Shown: positions 55,416 to 62,481 of the stretch, in pieces
How the letters are laid out: each line of letters starts with the position of its first letter
Position numbering within the stretch: position 1 is the stretch's first letter
From: Bacteroidota bacterium
GTDB taxonomy: Bacteria > Bacteroidota > Ignavibacteria > UBA10030 > SZUA-254
Length of the DNA stretch: 64,000 bases
Assembly: GCA_020056225.1 (NCBI GenBank)
Contig: JAGVIE010000044.1
Coordinates: 1-64,000, forward strand
Reading direction: 5' to 3'
Position numbers and translations under genes: made by a program
The notes under the pieces: generated by a model
Told to the model about the DNA's origin: nothing
The model's database searches: none
The model's input: only the letters and a program-made list of their open reading frames with translations

Positions 55416-56510
55416 ATGGATATAAGGAAGCTCAAAGTTTTCATTTCATATTCGCACAAGGATGAGCGGCTCAAACGTCTATTAGAAAAACACCTTAGCG
55501 TTCTCCAGAAAAACATCTCAATTGAATATTGGAGTGATAAAAATATACTACCAGGAGAGAATTGGGAAAATATGATCAGCGAAAAGCTAGAAGCCGCCGA
55601 CATAATTCTTCTTTTGGTTAGTGCTAACTTTCTTTCATCGGATTATTGTTACAATGTTGAATTACAACGTGCGATAGATCGGCATCAGGCTGGCAAAGTT
55701 ACAATGATACCGATTATCCTAGAACCTGTCTACTGGAATGAACTTGATATAAGCAAATTACAAGCCTTACCCACTGGTGCAATTCCAATTTCGAAATGGA
55801 ATAATAAGCACGAGGCCTGCGCCAATGTAACGAAAGGTATTCGAGACGCCGTGATTACATCGGCCGATGTATTAGCAAGGAACAACATAGAAGATGAGAG
55901 CCGAAGAGCTCTTTGGCGAGTCAAACGAATTACATCATCGAGGCTAAAACTAAAGAGAAACATTGATCCGCGTTTGAACTCAAACATTAAAAAAGGTAGT
56001 GCAACAACATCACAAAACGAAAATAAGCACACGAAAATTCAACTTGAGGTTGCCGGCCTAACAACACACTCACCGCACTTATCCTTGAGTTCAATAATGC
56101 CTGCTCTGAGCTCACAAGTCTATTTACTTACTTTTAAGGAAATCAACGGCACTAGAACCTTGAATATACCTATTGGGTATGTAGAAGCACAGGCCATTGC
56201 ACTTCATTTAGAGGGGATCAAACCACCCAGACCACTAACACATGATCTCATTAAATCTTTTATTTCAGAGTTTCAAGCAACGATAACAGAGATCGTAATC
56301 TCGAAGTTCGAGAATGCAGTGTTTTGCTCGACAATCTTTTGTACACTAAACAGAAAAAAACTTAAAATTGATTCCAGAACATCCGACGCAGTAGCCATAG
56401 CTATTCGTTTGAACGTCCCAATTTTTGTTCATGCCGACATCCTGCAAGAAATGAACTCAACAATAGCTTTTCCACTTGTTCCGACCGAAGAGGTTGTAAT
56501 ACATAAATAG
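55416..56510 (+). CDS. TIR - DUF151 (bifunctional nuclease) fusion protein
   Basis: A 364-residue cytosolic fusion; no signal peptide. Residues 5-125 are a TIR domain: KVFISYSHKDERLKRLLEKHL, IEYWSDKNILPGENW, AADIILLLVSANFLSSDYCYN, with Glu82 in VELQRAI at the place of the NAD-cleaving glutamate, then VTMIPIILEPVYW. After a basic, weakly ordered linker (150-205), residues 207-350 match DUF151 (BFN): PIGYVEAQAIALHLEG, PPRPLTHDLIKSF (about 270-282) and DSRTSDAVAIAIRLNVPIFV (319-338). TIR domains often cleave NAD or make cyclic-ADP-ribose signals in phage defence; BFN proteins have been reported as nucleases. Start ATG 55416 has AGGG 10 bp upstream; a longer frame opens at TTG 55368. Codon use is more AT-rich than neighbours and the gene lies between repeats, so it is probably acquired. 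No partner gene is evident. Confidence 0.82.
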   Translation: MDIRKLKVFISYSHKDERLKRLLEKHLSVLQKNISIEYWSDKNILPGENWENMISEKLEAADIILLLVSANFLSSDYCYNVELQRAIDRHQAGKVTMIPIILEPVYWNELDISKLQALPTGAIPISKWNNKHEACANVTKGIRDAVITSADVLARNNIEDESRRALWRVKRITSSRLKLKRNIDPRLNSNIKKGSATTSQNENKHTKIQLEVAGLTTHSPHLSLSSIMPALSSQVYLLTFKEINGTRTLNIPIGYVEAQAIALHLEGIKPPRPLTHDLIKSFISEFQATITEIVISKFENAVFCSTIFCTLNRKKLKIDSRTSDAVAIAIRLNVPIFVHADILQEMNSTIAFPLVPTEEVVIHK

Positions 56511-56637
56511 GTCTAACAAATAACTAGCGCAAACATTATCGAAGCATCGACAAATTTGTTCTATACATCGTTTCTAATTCAGGTTAGAGTTTCTCTCTTT
56601 TCATTGCACTCACAACTAAATCATTTAGCTTCAGATG

Positions 56638-56706
56638 TTATATTAATCCCGACGGCAACCTCGGCGATGAAATCAATTTCTTAAACTCTTTCCACCTATT
56701 TTAGGT
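56638..56706 (-). pseudogene. Remnant of a DUF885 peptidase gene 3' end
   Basis: Reverse-strand reading gives RWKEFKKLISSPRLPSGLI then a TAA stop, almost the same as the C terminus RWEEFKKLISSPRLPSGLV of the intact peptidase gene at 57633-58877. Similarity at the base level begins near 56706, 3 bp before the stop of the META lipoprotein gene. It is a leftover of a duplicated gene end, too short for a protein. Confidence 0.8.
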
Positions 56707-56708
56707 AG

Positions 56709-57545
56709 CTAATCTTCTAAATTAAACGAGTAGAATCTACCATCCGAAATACGTGTCAATGTCAGAGTAGAACTGATTGTAGAATAATTAGTCGCAGTTA
56801 ACAAATCCTCGATGAGGTCTCTTGACATTCTTTCAGCGGAGGGTGGAGTACCGATGCACGATGGAGTATACCCCCTGTCATAAATGAATATTGAATTATT
56901 TATTCCAATCCCGAAATAAATTGAATTATACGTACAGTCGTATTCTGTGTTTGGAACAGTGTTGATCTTTCGGATCGTCAACATACGTTCACCGGAGAGT
57001 TTTATTTTAAAAATATAACCAACAGATTCAAGATAAGAATATCTATCATCGTTGGTAGCAGTAAGCTTCCAAACTTTATTCGTGAAAGTAGAGCCCGACA
57101 GTGAACGAGTGTAATAGCTCGTAAATTTAAAGGTAGTATCATTTTTGAAGAGCGTGAAAGAAGTATCGGTAAGATTGAAATTCCATGAATTTATTAACAT
57201 ATATGGGTTATAATTAATCCACTGGGGACAACCCACCTCTGTGTGTCCCATTCCAACAATATTAAAATATCTACTCTCGATTATAAACTTACCGTCGAAC
57301 CAATTGCATCCGTCATATCCAAAAACTGCTGTATCATTTAACAAAAGTGTATATCCGTCGTAAAAATGAGAAATCAAAGAACTATCGCCTGCAGTTGCAC
57401 TTTTCAAAATCCAAGGAACATTTTTAAAGCGATTGATAAGCTCAATACCTGATTGAGGGGAGATGGTTTCGACCGATGAATCTTTGCAGGAAAACATACT
57501 CCCAAGTATAATAGCAAATGTTAGAAAACCAAATGTTTTTTTCAT
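56709..57545 (-). CDS. META-domain lipoprotein
   Basis: 278 residues from ATG 57545, which has an excellent ribosome site (GGAGGTTTCT before ATG); an in-frame start 12 bp earlier is unlikely. Residues 1-18 are a lipoprotein signal with lipobox SMFSC. The mature part resembles the HslJ/META fold: a strand pair with FGYDGCNWFDGKF and a cluster VGCPQW, and a second, weaker copy starting WKLTATNDD and YDCTYNS. META proteins are surface proteins of uncertain role. It sits between an intact DUF885 gene and a remnant of that gene's end, so it probably came in by recombination. Confidence 0.72.
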   Translation of the reverse strand: MKKTFGFLTFAIILGSMFSCKDSSVETISPQSGIELINRFKNVPWILKSATAGDSSLISHFYDGYTLLLNDTAVFGYDGCNWFDGKFIIESRYFNIVGMGHTEVGCPQWINYNPYMLINSWNFNLTDTSFTLFKNDTTFKFTSYYTRSLSGSTFTNKVWKLTATNDDRYSYLESVGYIFKIKLSGERMLTIRKINTVPNTEYDCTYNSIYFGIGINNSIFIYDRGYTPSCIGTPPSAERMSRDLIEDLLTATNYSTISSTLTLTRISDGRFYSFNLED

Positions 57546-57632
57546 AGAAACCTCCAAACGTTTGTAATTTTATTGTATCAAGTTATTGATTTTTCACATC
57601 AATATCAAGACATTCTTCATTTCTGAAATGCT

Positions 57633-58877
57633 TTATACTAACCCCGACGGCAACCTCGGTGATGATATCAACTTTTTAAACTCTTCCCATCTTTTCTGAG
57701 GTTTGTCTGGTGTGCCGCCACGCTTCTCGATATACTGCTTCACCAAATCCTGTCCGAGATTATAGTTAATCACATAACTGCGGTAAGTATCAAAAAAGCG
57801 TGTGCGCTGTTGCGCGCGATCGGGTGACATAAGCGCATACTTCACAAGCCACTCCGCCGCTTCATCGCGAGTCATTGTGCCGTTTAGGTAGCCGCGGGCG
57901 GCTTCGTTGCCTGCGTATGCTAATTTCAGGAACAACTCATGCACCTTGTAATATTTTTCTGCCTTGCTTGCATCCATGCCAGCAAGCGGGAAAAGCACTT
58001 TCTTCTCGAATTCAATCCGCTCGTTTCCTGGGAACACTACTTCAATCCCGAAGTTTGCCGTCCCTTCGGCAATCAATGATTGCGGACTGAACAAAGCATA
58101 AACCGATGCCTCCACCCATCCATATTTTTTGTAGAGAATACTTTCAAGCAAAGAGTTATACACATGATGTCCGGGATAACCCTCGTGTGCGGCAAGATCA
58201 ACTGCACGGTCGATGTAAATCGGCAGGTCGGTGTTCATCTGAATCAAACTAAACCCGTTACCTTTAAACCAGTTGTAGCCGCTCCAGGGTTTGTTGTTAA
58301 CATATTCGATAGTAAAGCTCTCGTTTGTGGGAAGCTCGATATATTCCTTGGTGCGTTTGCGGCATTCTTTAATTGCGGTCTGAAACACTGCATCGAGTTT
58401 GTCTTTTGGAATGATGAACTCTTTTTTAAATTCATCGTACCGCGCGCTGATGGAGCCGGAACCGGGCAAGAGTGAATCCATTTCAGAAAGAATTTTCTGA
58501 AAATGGCTTTCGGGATATTTTGGCGGGTCGGCATCATAAAGTGCCTGAGCTTCTTCGTCAAATGAAAATTTCTTCCCCTGCAGCATTTCAACATGAGCGA
58601 GAAGCGATTGCAATTGTTTAAGGAGGTACTGATGTCGCAGTTGTATTATTTCCTCTGCCGTTTTTGTATCCAACCTCTTTAGTTCTTCAATGGATGTTAA
58701 TGTATCTTTCTTAATTATATCAAGCGGTTTATTTTCCGATTTGACCTTTACTAATATTTCTGGATCACCGAAATACGCATCGACATAGCTTTCGTCGTGC
58801 TGACCGACGGAGAGAACGAGCTTAACGTATGCTTCAGCGATGTGGTCGAGAGTATGTAGTATCTGAATAGATGGCAT
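57633..58877 (-). CDS. DUF885-type zinc peptidase
   Basis: A 414-residue metallopeptidase. The active-site signature is HEGYPGHH with His231, Glu232 and His237-238, and a downstream Glu271 in SLIAEGTANF, typical of DUF885. There is no signal peptide, so it appears cytoplasmic, unlike many exported DUF885 proteins, and it is shorter than the ~580-residue classical members. The substrate is unknown. A copy of its final 20 codons lies about 0.9 kb downstream, on the other side of a META lipoprotein gene. Confidence 0.85.
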   Translation of the reverse strand: MPSIQILHTLDHIAEAYVKLVLSVGQHDESYVDAYFGDPEILVKVKSENKPLDIIKKDTLTSIEELKRLDTKTAEEIIQLRHQYLLKQLQSLLAHVEMLQGKKFSFDEEAQALYDADPPKYPESHFQKILSEMDSLLPGSGSISARYDEFKKEFIIPKDKLDAVFQTAIKECRKRTKEYIELPTNESFTIEYVNNKPWSGYNWFKGNGFSLIQMNTDLPIYIDRAVDLAAHEGYPGHHVYNSLLESILYKKYGWVEASVYALFSPQSLIAEGTANFGIEVVFPGNERIEFEKKVLFPLAGMDASKAEKYYKVHELFLKLAYAGNEAARGYLNGTMTRDEAAEWLVKYALMSPDRAQQRTRFFDTYRSYVINYNLGQDLVKQYIEKRGGTPDKPQKRWEEFKKLISSPRLPSGLV

Positions 58878-58910
58878 AATATATATTTTTTATTTTGACT
58901 GAATGAGTTA

Positions 58911-58995
58911 ACCCTCTCCCCCTGTCTCAGTATTGACTTATTTCCCCTCTCCCGAATCGGGAGAGGGGATGTCACGAAGTGACAGAGGAGAGGGT
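58911..58995. repeat. Nested palindrome at the 3' end of the DUF559 gene
   Basis: Outer arms ACCCTCTCC (58911-58919) and GGAGAGGGT (58987-58995); inner hairpin CCCCTCTCCCG-AAT-CGGGAGAGGGG (58944-58968), perfect 11-bp stem; and GTCAC-GAA-GTGAC (58971-58983). It ends at the DUF559 stop codon. Confidence 0.85.
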
Positions 58996-59360
58996 CAATA
59001 CCTAAACTTTAAAATCTTCTTTATTATATTTTCAATATTATTAATGACTTCATCATTTTTTATTCTTAATATTTTATATCCACATGATTCAAGCTCTTCA
59101 AATCTTGCCTCATCATATTCCTTTTGAATTGTTTCGTCATGAATACCACCTTCCAATTCAACAATGAGATTCAATTCACCACAAAAGAAATCAACGATAT
59201 ATCTTCCAACATGATGCTGACGTTTAAACTTTAATCCACCAAGTTGATGTCGGCGTAATCGTTCCCATAAAATCTTCTCTGGAATTGTGGATCTCTTACG
59301 CAACAGCCGCGCAACATCGATAATATAATGTGGATACGCAGACATAATATTGTTTAACAT
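58995..59360 (-). CDS. DUF559 endonuclease-like protein
   Basis: 121 residues of the Vsr/PD-(D/E)XK-like DUF559 family. Characteristic are TIPEKILWERLRRHQLGGLKFKRQHHVGRYIVDFFC (RRQ/KFKRQ and VDF segments), LIVELEGGIHDE with the acidic pair and His, and the closing YKILRIKNDEVINNIENII. The catalytic-type Glu28, Asp57 and Glu68 are present. The start may be Met1 or Met6. The gene is closely bracketed by GC-rich palindromes of a shared sequence (58944-58968 and 59361-59384), so it looks like a mobile cassette rather than part of an operon. The function in cells is unknown. Confidence 0.88.
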   Translation of the reverse strand: MLNNIMSAYPHYIIDVARLLRKRSTIPEKILWERLRRHQLGGLKFKRQHHVGRYIVDFFCGELNLIVELEGGIHDETIQKEYDEARFEELESCGYKILRIKNDEVINNIENIIKKILKFRY

Positions 59361-59384
59361 CCCTCTCCCGCGTGCGGGAGAGGG
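59361..59384. repeat. Palindrome at the 5' end of the DUF559 gene
   Basis: CCCTCTCCCGC-GT-GCGGGAGAGGG, perfect 11-bp stem with a 2-nt loop, starting 1 bp after the DUF559 ATG on the reverse strand. The arms match the hairpin at 58944-58968 apart from the loop and end bases. Confidence 0.85.
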
Positions 59385-59402
59385 ATTATAGGGTGAGGGT
59401 AC

Positions 59403-60725
59403 TTACTTTCCACCCACAGTCATCTCGGCTACCTTGATAGTCGGTCCAGTGATGGAATCTTTGAATTTCACATCATTGCCAACCATTTCAATTCCCTTTA
59501 AAAGCTGTCCAAGATTTCCGGAAATTGTAATCTCGGCAACAGGATAAGTAAGTTCTCCTTTTTCGATCCAAAGACCGAATGCACCGCGGGAAATATCGCC
59601 GGTTGTTGGAACTAAACCAAAACCAATTGTACCGGTAAGAAATAATCCCCTATCAACCGATTTGATAATTTCCTCCGGTGTCGATTTGCCAGCCGAGAGA
59701 TAGAAATTATTTGTACCCGAACTGTTACCTGTGGATTTCATATTCAGCTTCTTACTTGCGTAAGTATCCATAAGGTAATTTTTCAGTACACCGTTTTCAA
59801 TTACAACGGTTTTTCTCGTCGGAACTCCTTCACCATCGAACGGTTTTGTGCCTGCGGCACCGGGAATAAGTCCATCATCTGTTACTGTCACGAGATCGCT
59901 TCCGATTTTTTCACCTATCTTTTCTGCAAGGAACGACTGCTTGAGATAGATGCTATTTCCGTTGATGCAATTAAACAGAAAGGCGAGCAGACTTGCTGTC
60001 ATCGGCGCCTCGAACACAACCGGAACATTCTGCGTATCAACTTTCTTTCCGCCAATGAGTCGTGTGACTCTGTGAATTGCTTTCTTGGCAATCTCCTCTG
60101 GACTTTCAAGCTCACCCAGTATTCTGGAGGAATCGTTCCATCCTTCATCGAAGAGATTCGGTTCTTCACCTGACTGCAGATAAACACCTGACGAACAAGT
60201 AGTGCGTTGATACGATCCGCTGAATCCATTCGAATTGGCAAGGAATGTCTCACCTGTATATGTTCCATACGATGAACCATAACTTTTCTTCACACGCTTA
60301 TCGGCTAAACAGATTTTTTCTATCTCTTTTGCTACCGCGATTTTTTTCTCCGGCAGAAGTTCAAGAATAGCCGGATCCCACATTTTCAATTTTTCGATAT
60401 CGACAGATATGACTTCCTTTTCAGGAAGACCCGCCAGCGGATCTGCACTGGAAAGTTTCGCACGCTCAATAGCATTCTCGACAAGTTTTTCCAACGTTTC
60501 TTTTGAAAGATCGGAAGAACTTGCACGCGCCATCTTTCCTTCCAGAAAGAGTCGAAGTGAAAGTCCCTTCGATCCGGCTTCTACTAATCGCTCGACTTCA
60601 CCTTCACGAACATCAAGAGAAAACTCACTTCCTTGCCTGATTGATACTTCAATTTGACTTGCACCTTTTTTGCGTCCGAAGGAAACTAAATCTTCGGCAA
60701 TCTTAATGAGATTATCGTTTTTCAT
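59403..60725 (-). CDS. TldE/PmbA-family protein
   Basis: 440 residues of the TldD/PmbA family without the HExxxH zinc motif, hence the TldE (PmbA) partner. Family points: IEVSIRQGSEFSLDVREGEVERL, YQRTTCSSGVYLQSGEE, PVVFEAPMTASLLAFLFNCINGNS, GEGVPTRKTVVIENGVLKNYLMDTY, STGNSSGTNNFYLSAG and GDISRGAFGLWIEKGELTYPV. In TldD/TldE complexes this subunit lines the protease chamber. Its start overlaps the tldD stop by 4 bp. No signal peptide is seen, unlike TldD here. Confidence 0.92.
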   Translation of the reverse strand: MKNDNLIKIAEDLVSFGRKKGASQIEVSIRQGSEFSLDVREGEVERLVEAGSKGLSLRLFLEGKMARASSSDLSKETLEKLVENAIERAKLSSADPLAGLPEKEVISVDIEKLKMWDPAILELLPEKKIAVAKEIEKICLADKRVKKSYGSSYGTYTGETFLANSNGFSGSYQRTTCSSGVYLQSGEEPNLFDEGWNDSSRILGELESPEEIAKKAIHRVTRLIGGKKVDTQNVPVVFEAPMTASLLAFLFNCINGNSIYLKQSFLAEKIGEKIGSDLVTVTDDGLIPGAAGTKPFDGEGVPTRKTVVIENGVLKNYLMDTYASKKLNMKSTGNSSGTNNFYLSAGKSTPEEIIKSVDRGLFLTGTIGFGLVPTTGDISRGAFGLWIEKGELTYPVAEITISGNLGQLLKGIEMVGNDVKFKDSITGPTIKVAEMTVGGK

Positions 60726-62239
60726 TGTCGACCTCCTACCGTCATCTGACGTAGTTTAAGTGTTGGAGTTCCTGCCGTAACCGCCGCCGATTGTCCATCT
60801 TTACCGCATGTACCGAGGAAGAATTGTGTATCGTTTGCAATCATCTCAACTTCATTCAGTATCTGCACGTTCGTACCGATGAGTGTAGCGTTCTTGACGG
60901 GCTTTGTAAGTTTCCCATCCTCAATCATGTAACCCATATTAACAGAGAATGTAAACTTTCCGGTGTCACTAACCTGACCACCCTGATAAGTTTCGGCATA
61001 GAAACCTTTTTTAACCGATTTGATAATATCTTCGGGAGTGGAATCTCCAGGCGCCAATACTGTATTACCCATTCGGGGGATCGGATTATTTTGATAGGTT
61101 TGTCTGCGTCCGTGGCCGTTCATTTCCATCCCCATCAACTTCGCAGACTGACGATCCTGAATATAACCTACAAGCGTTCCCTTTTCTATAAGCATAGTTT
61201 TTTTGGGAATTGTTCCTTCATCATCAATATTGAGACTGCCTCGATAGTTTGGGATTGTCGGATCGTCATAAATTGTAACGATTGGATTTGCTACCTGTTT
61301 ACCTAACTTGTCCCACATTATGGAAGTCTTCTTTCGATTGCCGTCAGCTTCGAGCGGATGTCCGACTGCTTCGTGAATCATCACACCGGATTGATATGAA
61401 CTCAACACAACAGGTTGTTCACCTGCGGGTGGATCGACCGCGGAAAGAAGTATGATTGCGTCTTGTGCAGCTCTTTTTCCAACTTCCTTAGGCGTCATTA
61501 TATTTTGGTAAAAACCAAGTCCATACCTGCCCCCAGCTGTTTTGAATCCGGTATTTCTAATTCCATTCTCTTCAGCCGTTGCAGATGCAGCCATCATTAT
61601 CTGTGGACGTGCATCGGATATAAGCAATCCTTCGCTATTCGCAATCGTAACATATTGAATCTCATCCATCAAAGAAGCTTGCGCTTTGACGATACGTGGA
61701 TCATAAGATTTAACTGCATTGTACGCTTCTTTCACAAGATCGACTTTTGGAGCAAGTTTCATTTCGTTAAGCGGAGATTTCAAATCATATACTTGAAGAT
61801 TGGATGATTTTTGTGTAAGGTTTGCAACCGAGAGTTTGGACATTCCAGCAGCGATTGCGGCGGCAGTGAGTGCGGTTTGTTTCATCTTCTCGAATGATAG
61901 GTCATCGGTGTATCCGTAACCGGTTTGCGCTCCTTTTAGAACGCGGATGCCGACACCGAGTGAAATGTTTTCTGATGAATCTTTGATGATGTCTTCTTCC
62001 ATCCTCACAGAATTTAGGATGCGGTATTCGAAAAACAGTTCCGAAAATTCTCCGCCCTTAGAAAGGGCTATCTCTAAAATCTTCCTCATGTCTTCGGGTG
62101 AAACGCCGAAGCGTTCTTCGAAGAATGCGGAAGAAGGCGGTGGGATTTTTCCGTGAGCGAGCAAGTCAAACCACATTGCCGATGTAATCCCGGCAGCAAG
62201 TCCTGCTCCGCTCTTTCTCAGGAAATCCCGACGATTCAT
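60722..62239 (-). CDS. tldD: TldD-family metalloprotease with Tat-like signal
   Basis: 505 residues from ATG 62239 (an in-frame ATG 9 bp earlier adds 3). The N terminus NRRDFLRKSGAGLAAG followed by a hydrophobic run and a helix break is a twin-arginine signal pattern, which is unusual, as TldD in Escherichia coli is cytoplasmic. The protease part has the zinc motif HEAVGHPLEADG (HExxxH), GSLNIDDEGTIPKKT, NGHGRRQTYQNNPIPRM and FTFSVNMGYMIEDGKLTKPV. It precedes the TldE gene with a 4-bp overlap, so the two subunits are made together. Possible export of one or both subunits is inference. Confidence 0.93.
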   Translation of the reverse strand: MNRRDFLRKSGAGLAAGITSAMWFDLLAHGKIPPPSSAFFEERFGVSPEDMRKILEIALSKGGEFSELFFEYRILNSVRMEEDIIKDSSENISLGVGIRVLKGAQTGYGYTDDLSFEKMKQTALTAAAIAAGMSKLSVANLTQKSSNLQVYDLKSPLNEMKLAPKVDLVKEAYNAVKSYDPRIVKAQASLMDEIQYVTIANSEGLLISDARPQIMMAASATAEENGIRNTGFKTAGGRYGLGFYQNIMTPKEVGKRAAQDAIILLSAVDPPAGEQPVVLSSYQSGVMIHEAVGHPLEADGNRKKTSIMWDKLGKQVANPIVTIYDDPTIPNYRGSLNIDDEGTIPKKTMLIEKGTLVGYIQDRQSAKLMGMEMNGHGRRQTYQNNPIPRMGNTVLAPGDSTPEDIIKSVKKGFYAETYQGGQVSDTGKFTFSVNMGYMIEDGKLTKPVKNATLIGTNVQILNEVEMIANDTQFFLGTCGKDGQSAAVTAGTPTLKLRQMTVGGRQ

Positions 62240-62426
62240 GTCTATCATATGTTGTTCTCCTGATAATTTTTTTACTGAAATAATTAATAGATGTCCAAAC
62301 TCAAATTTATTATAAGTTAAATTTTAATAGATACAATTTTATTTTCAATACTAAATCGATCGGTAATATTATCAGCGGTTGAATGGTCTTAATAATGATA
62401 CGGTCATTGTGGAAAAATGTTAGAAG

Positions 62427-62472
62427 AACTCCGACTTCTGACCCTTTCAAATCAGAGAAAGAAGTCGGAGTT
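62427..62472 (-). terminator. Hairpin downstream of the BNR-like gene
   Basis: AACTCCGACTTCT (62427-62439) and AGAAGTCGGAGTT (62460-62472) make a perfect 13-bp stem with a 20-nt loop, 10 bp after the gene at 62482, with a T-rich stretch beyond. It is a likely terminator for the reverse-strand gene. Confidence 0.75.
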
Positions 62473-62481
62473 ATAATCCGC

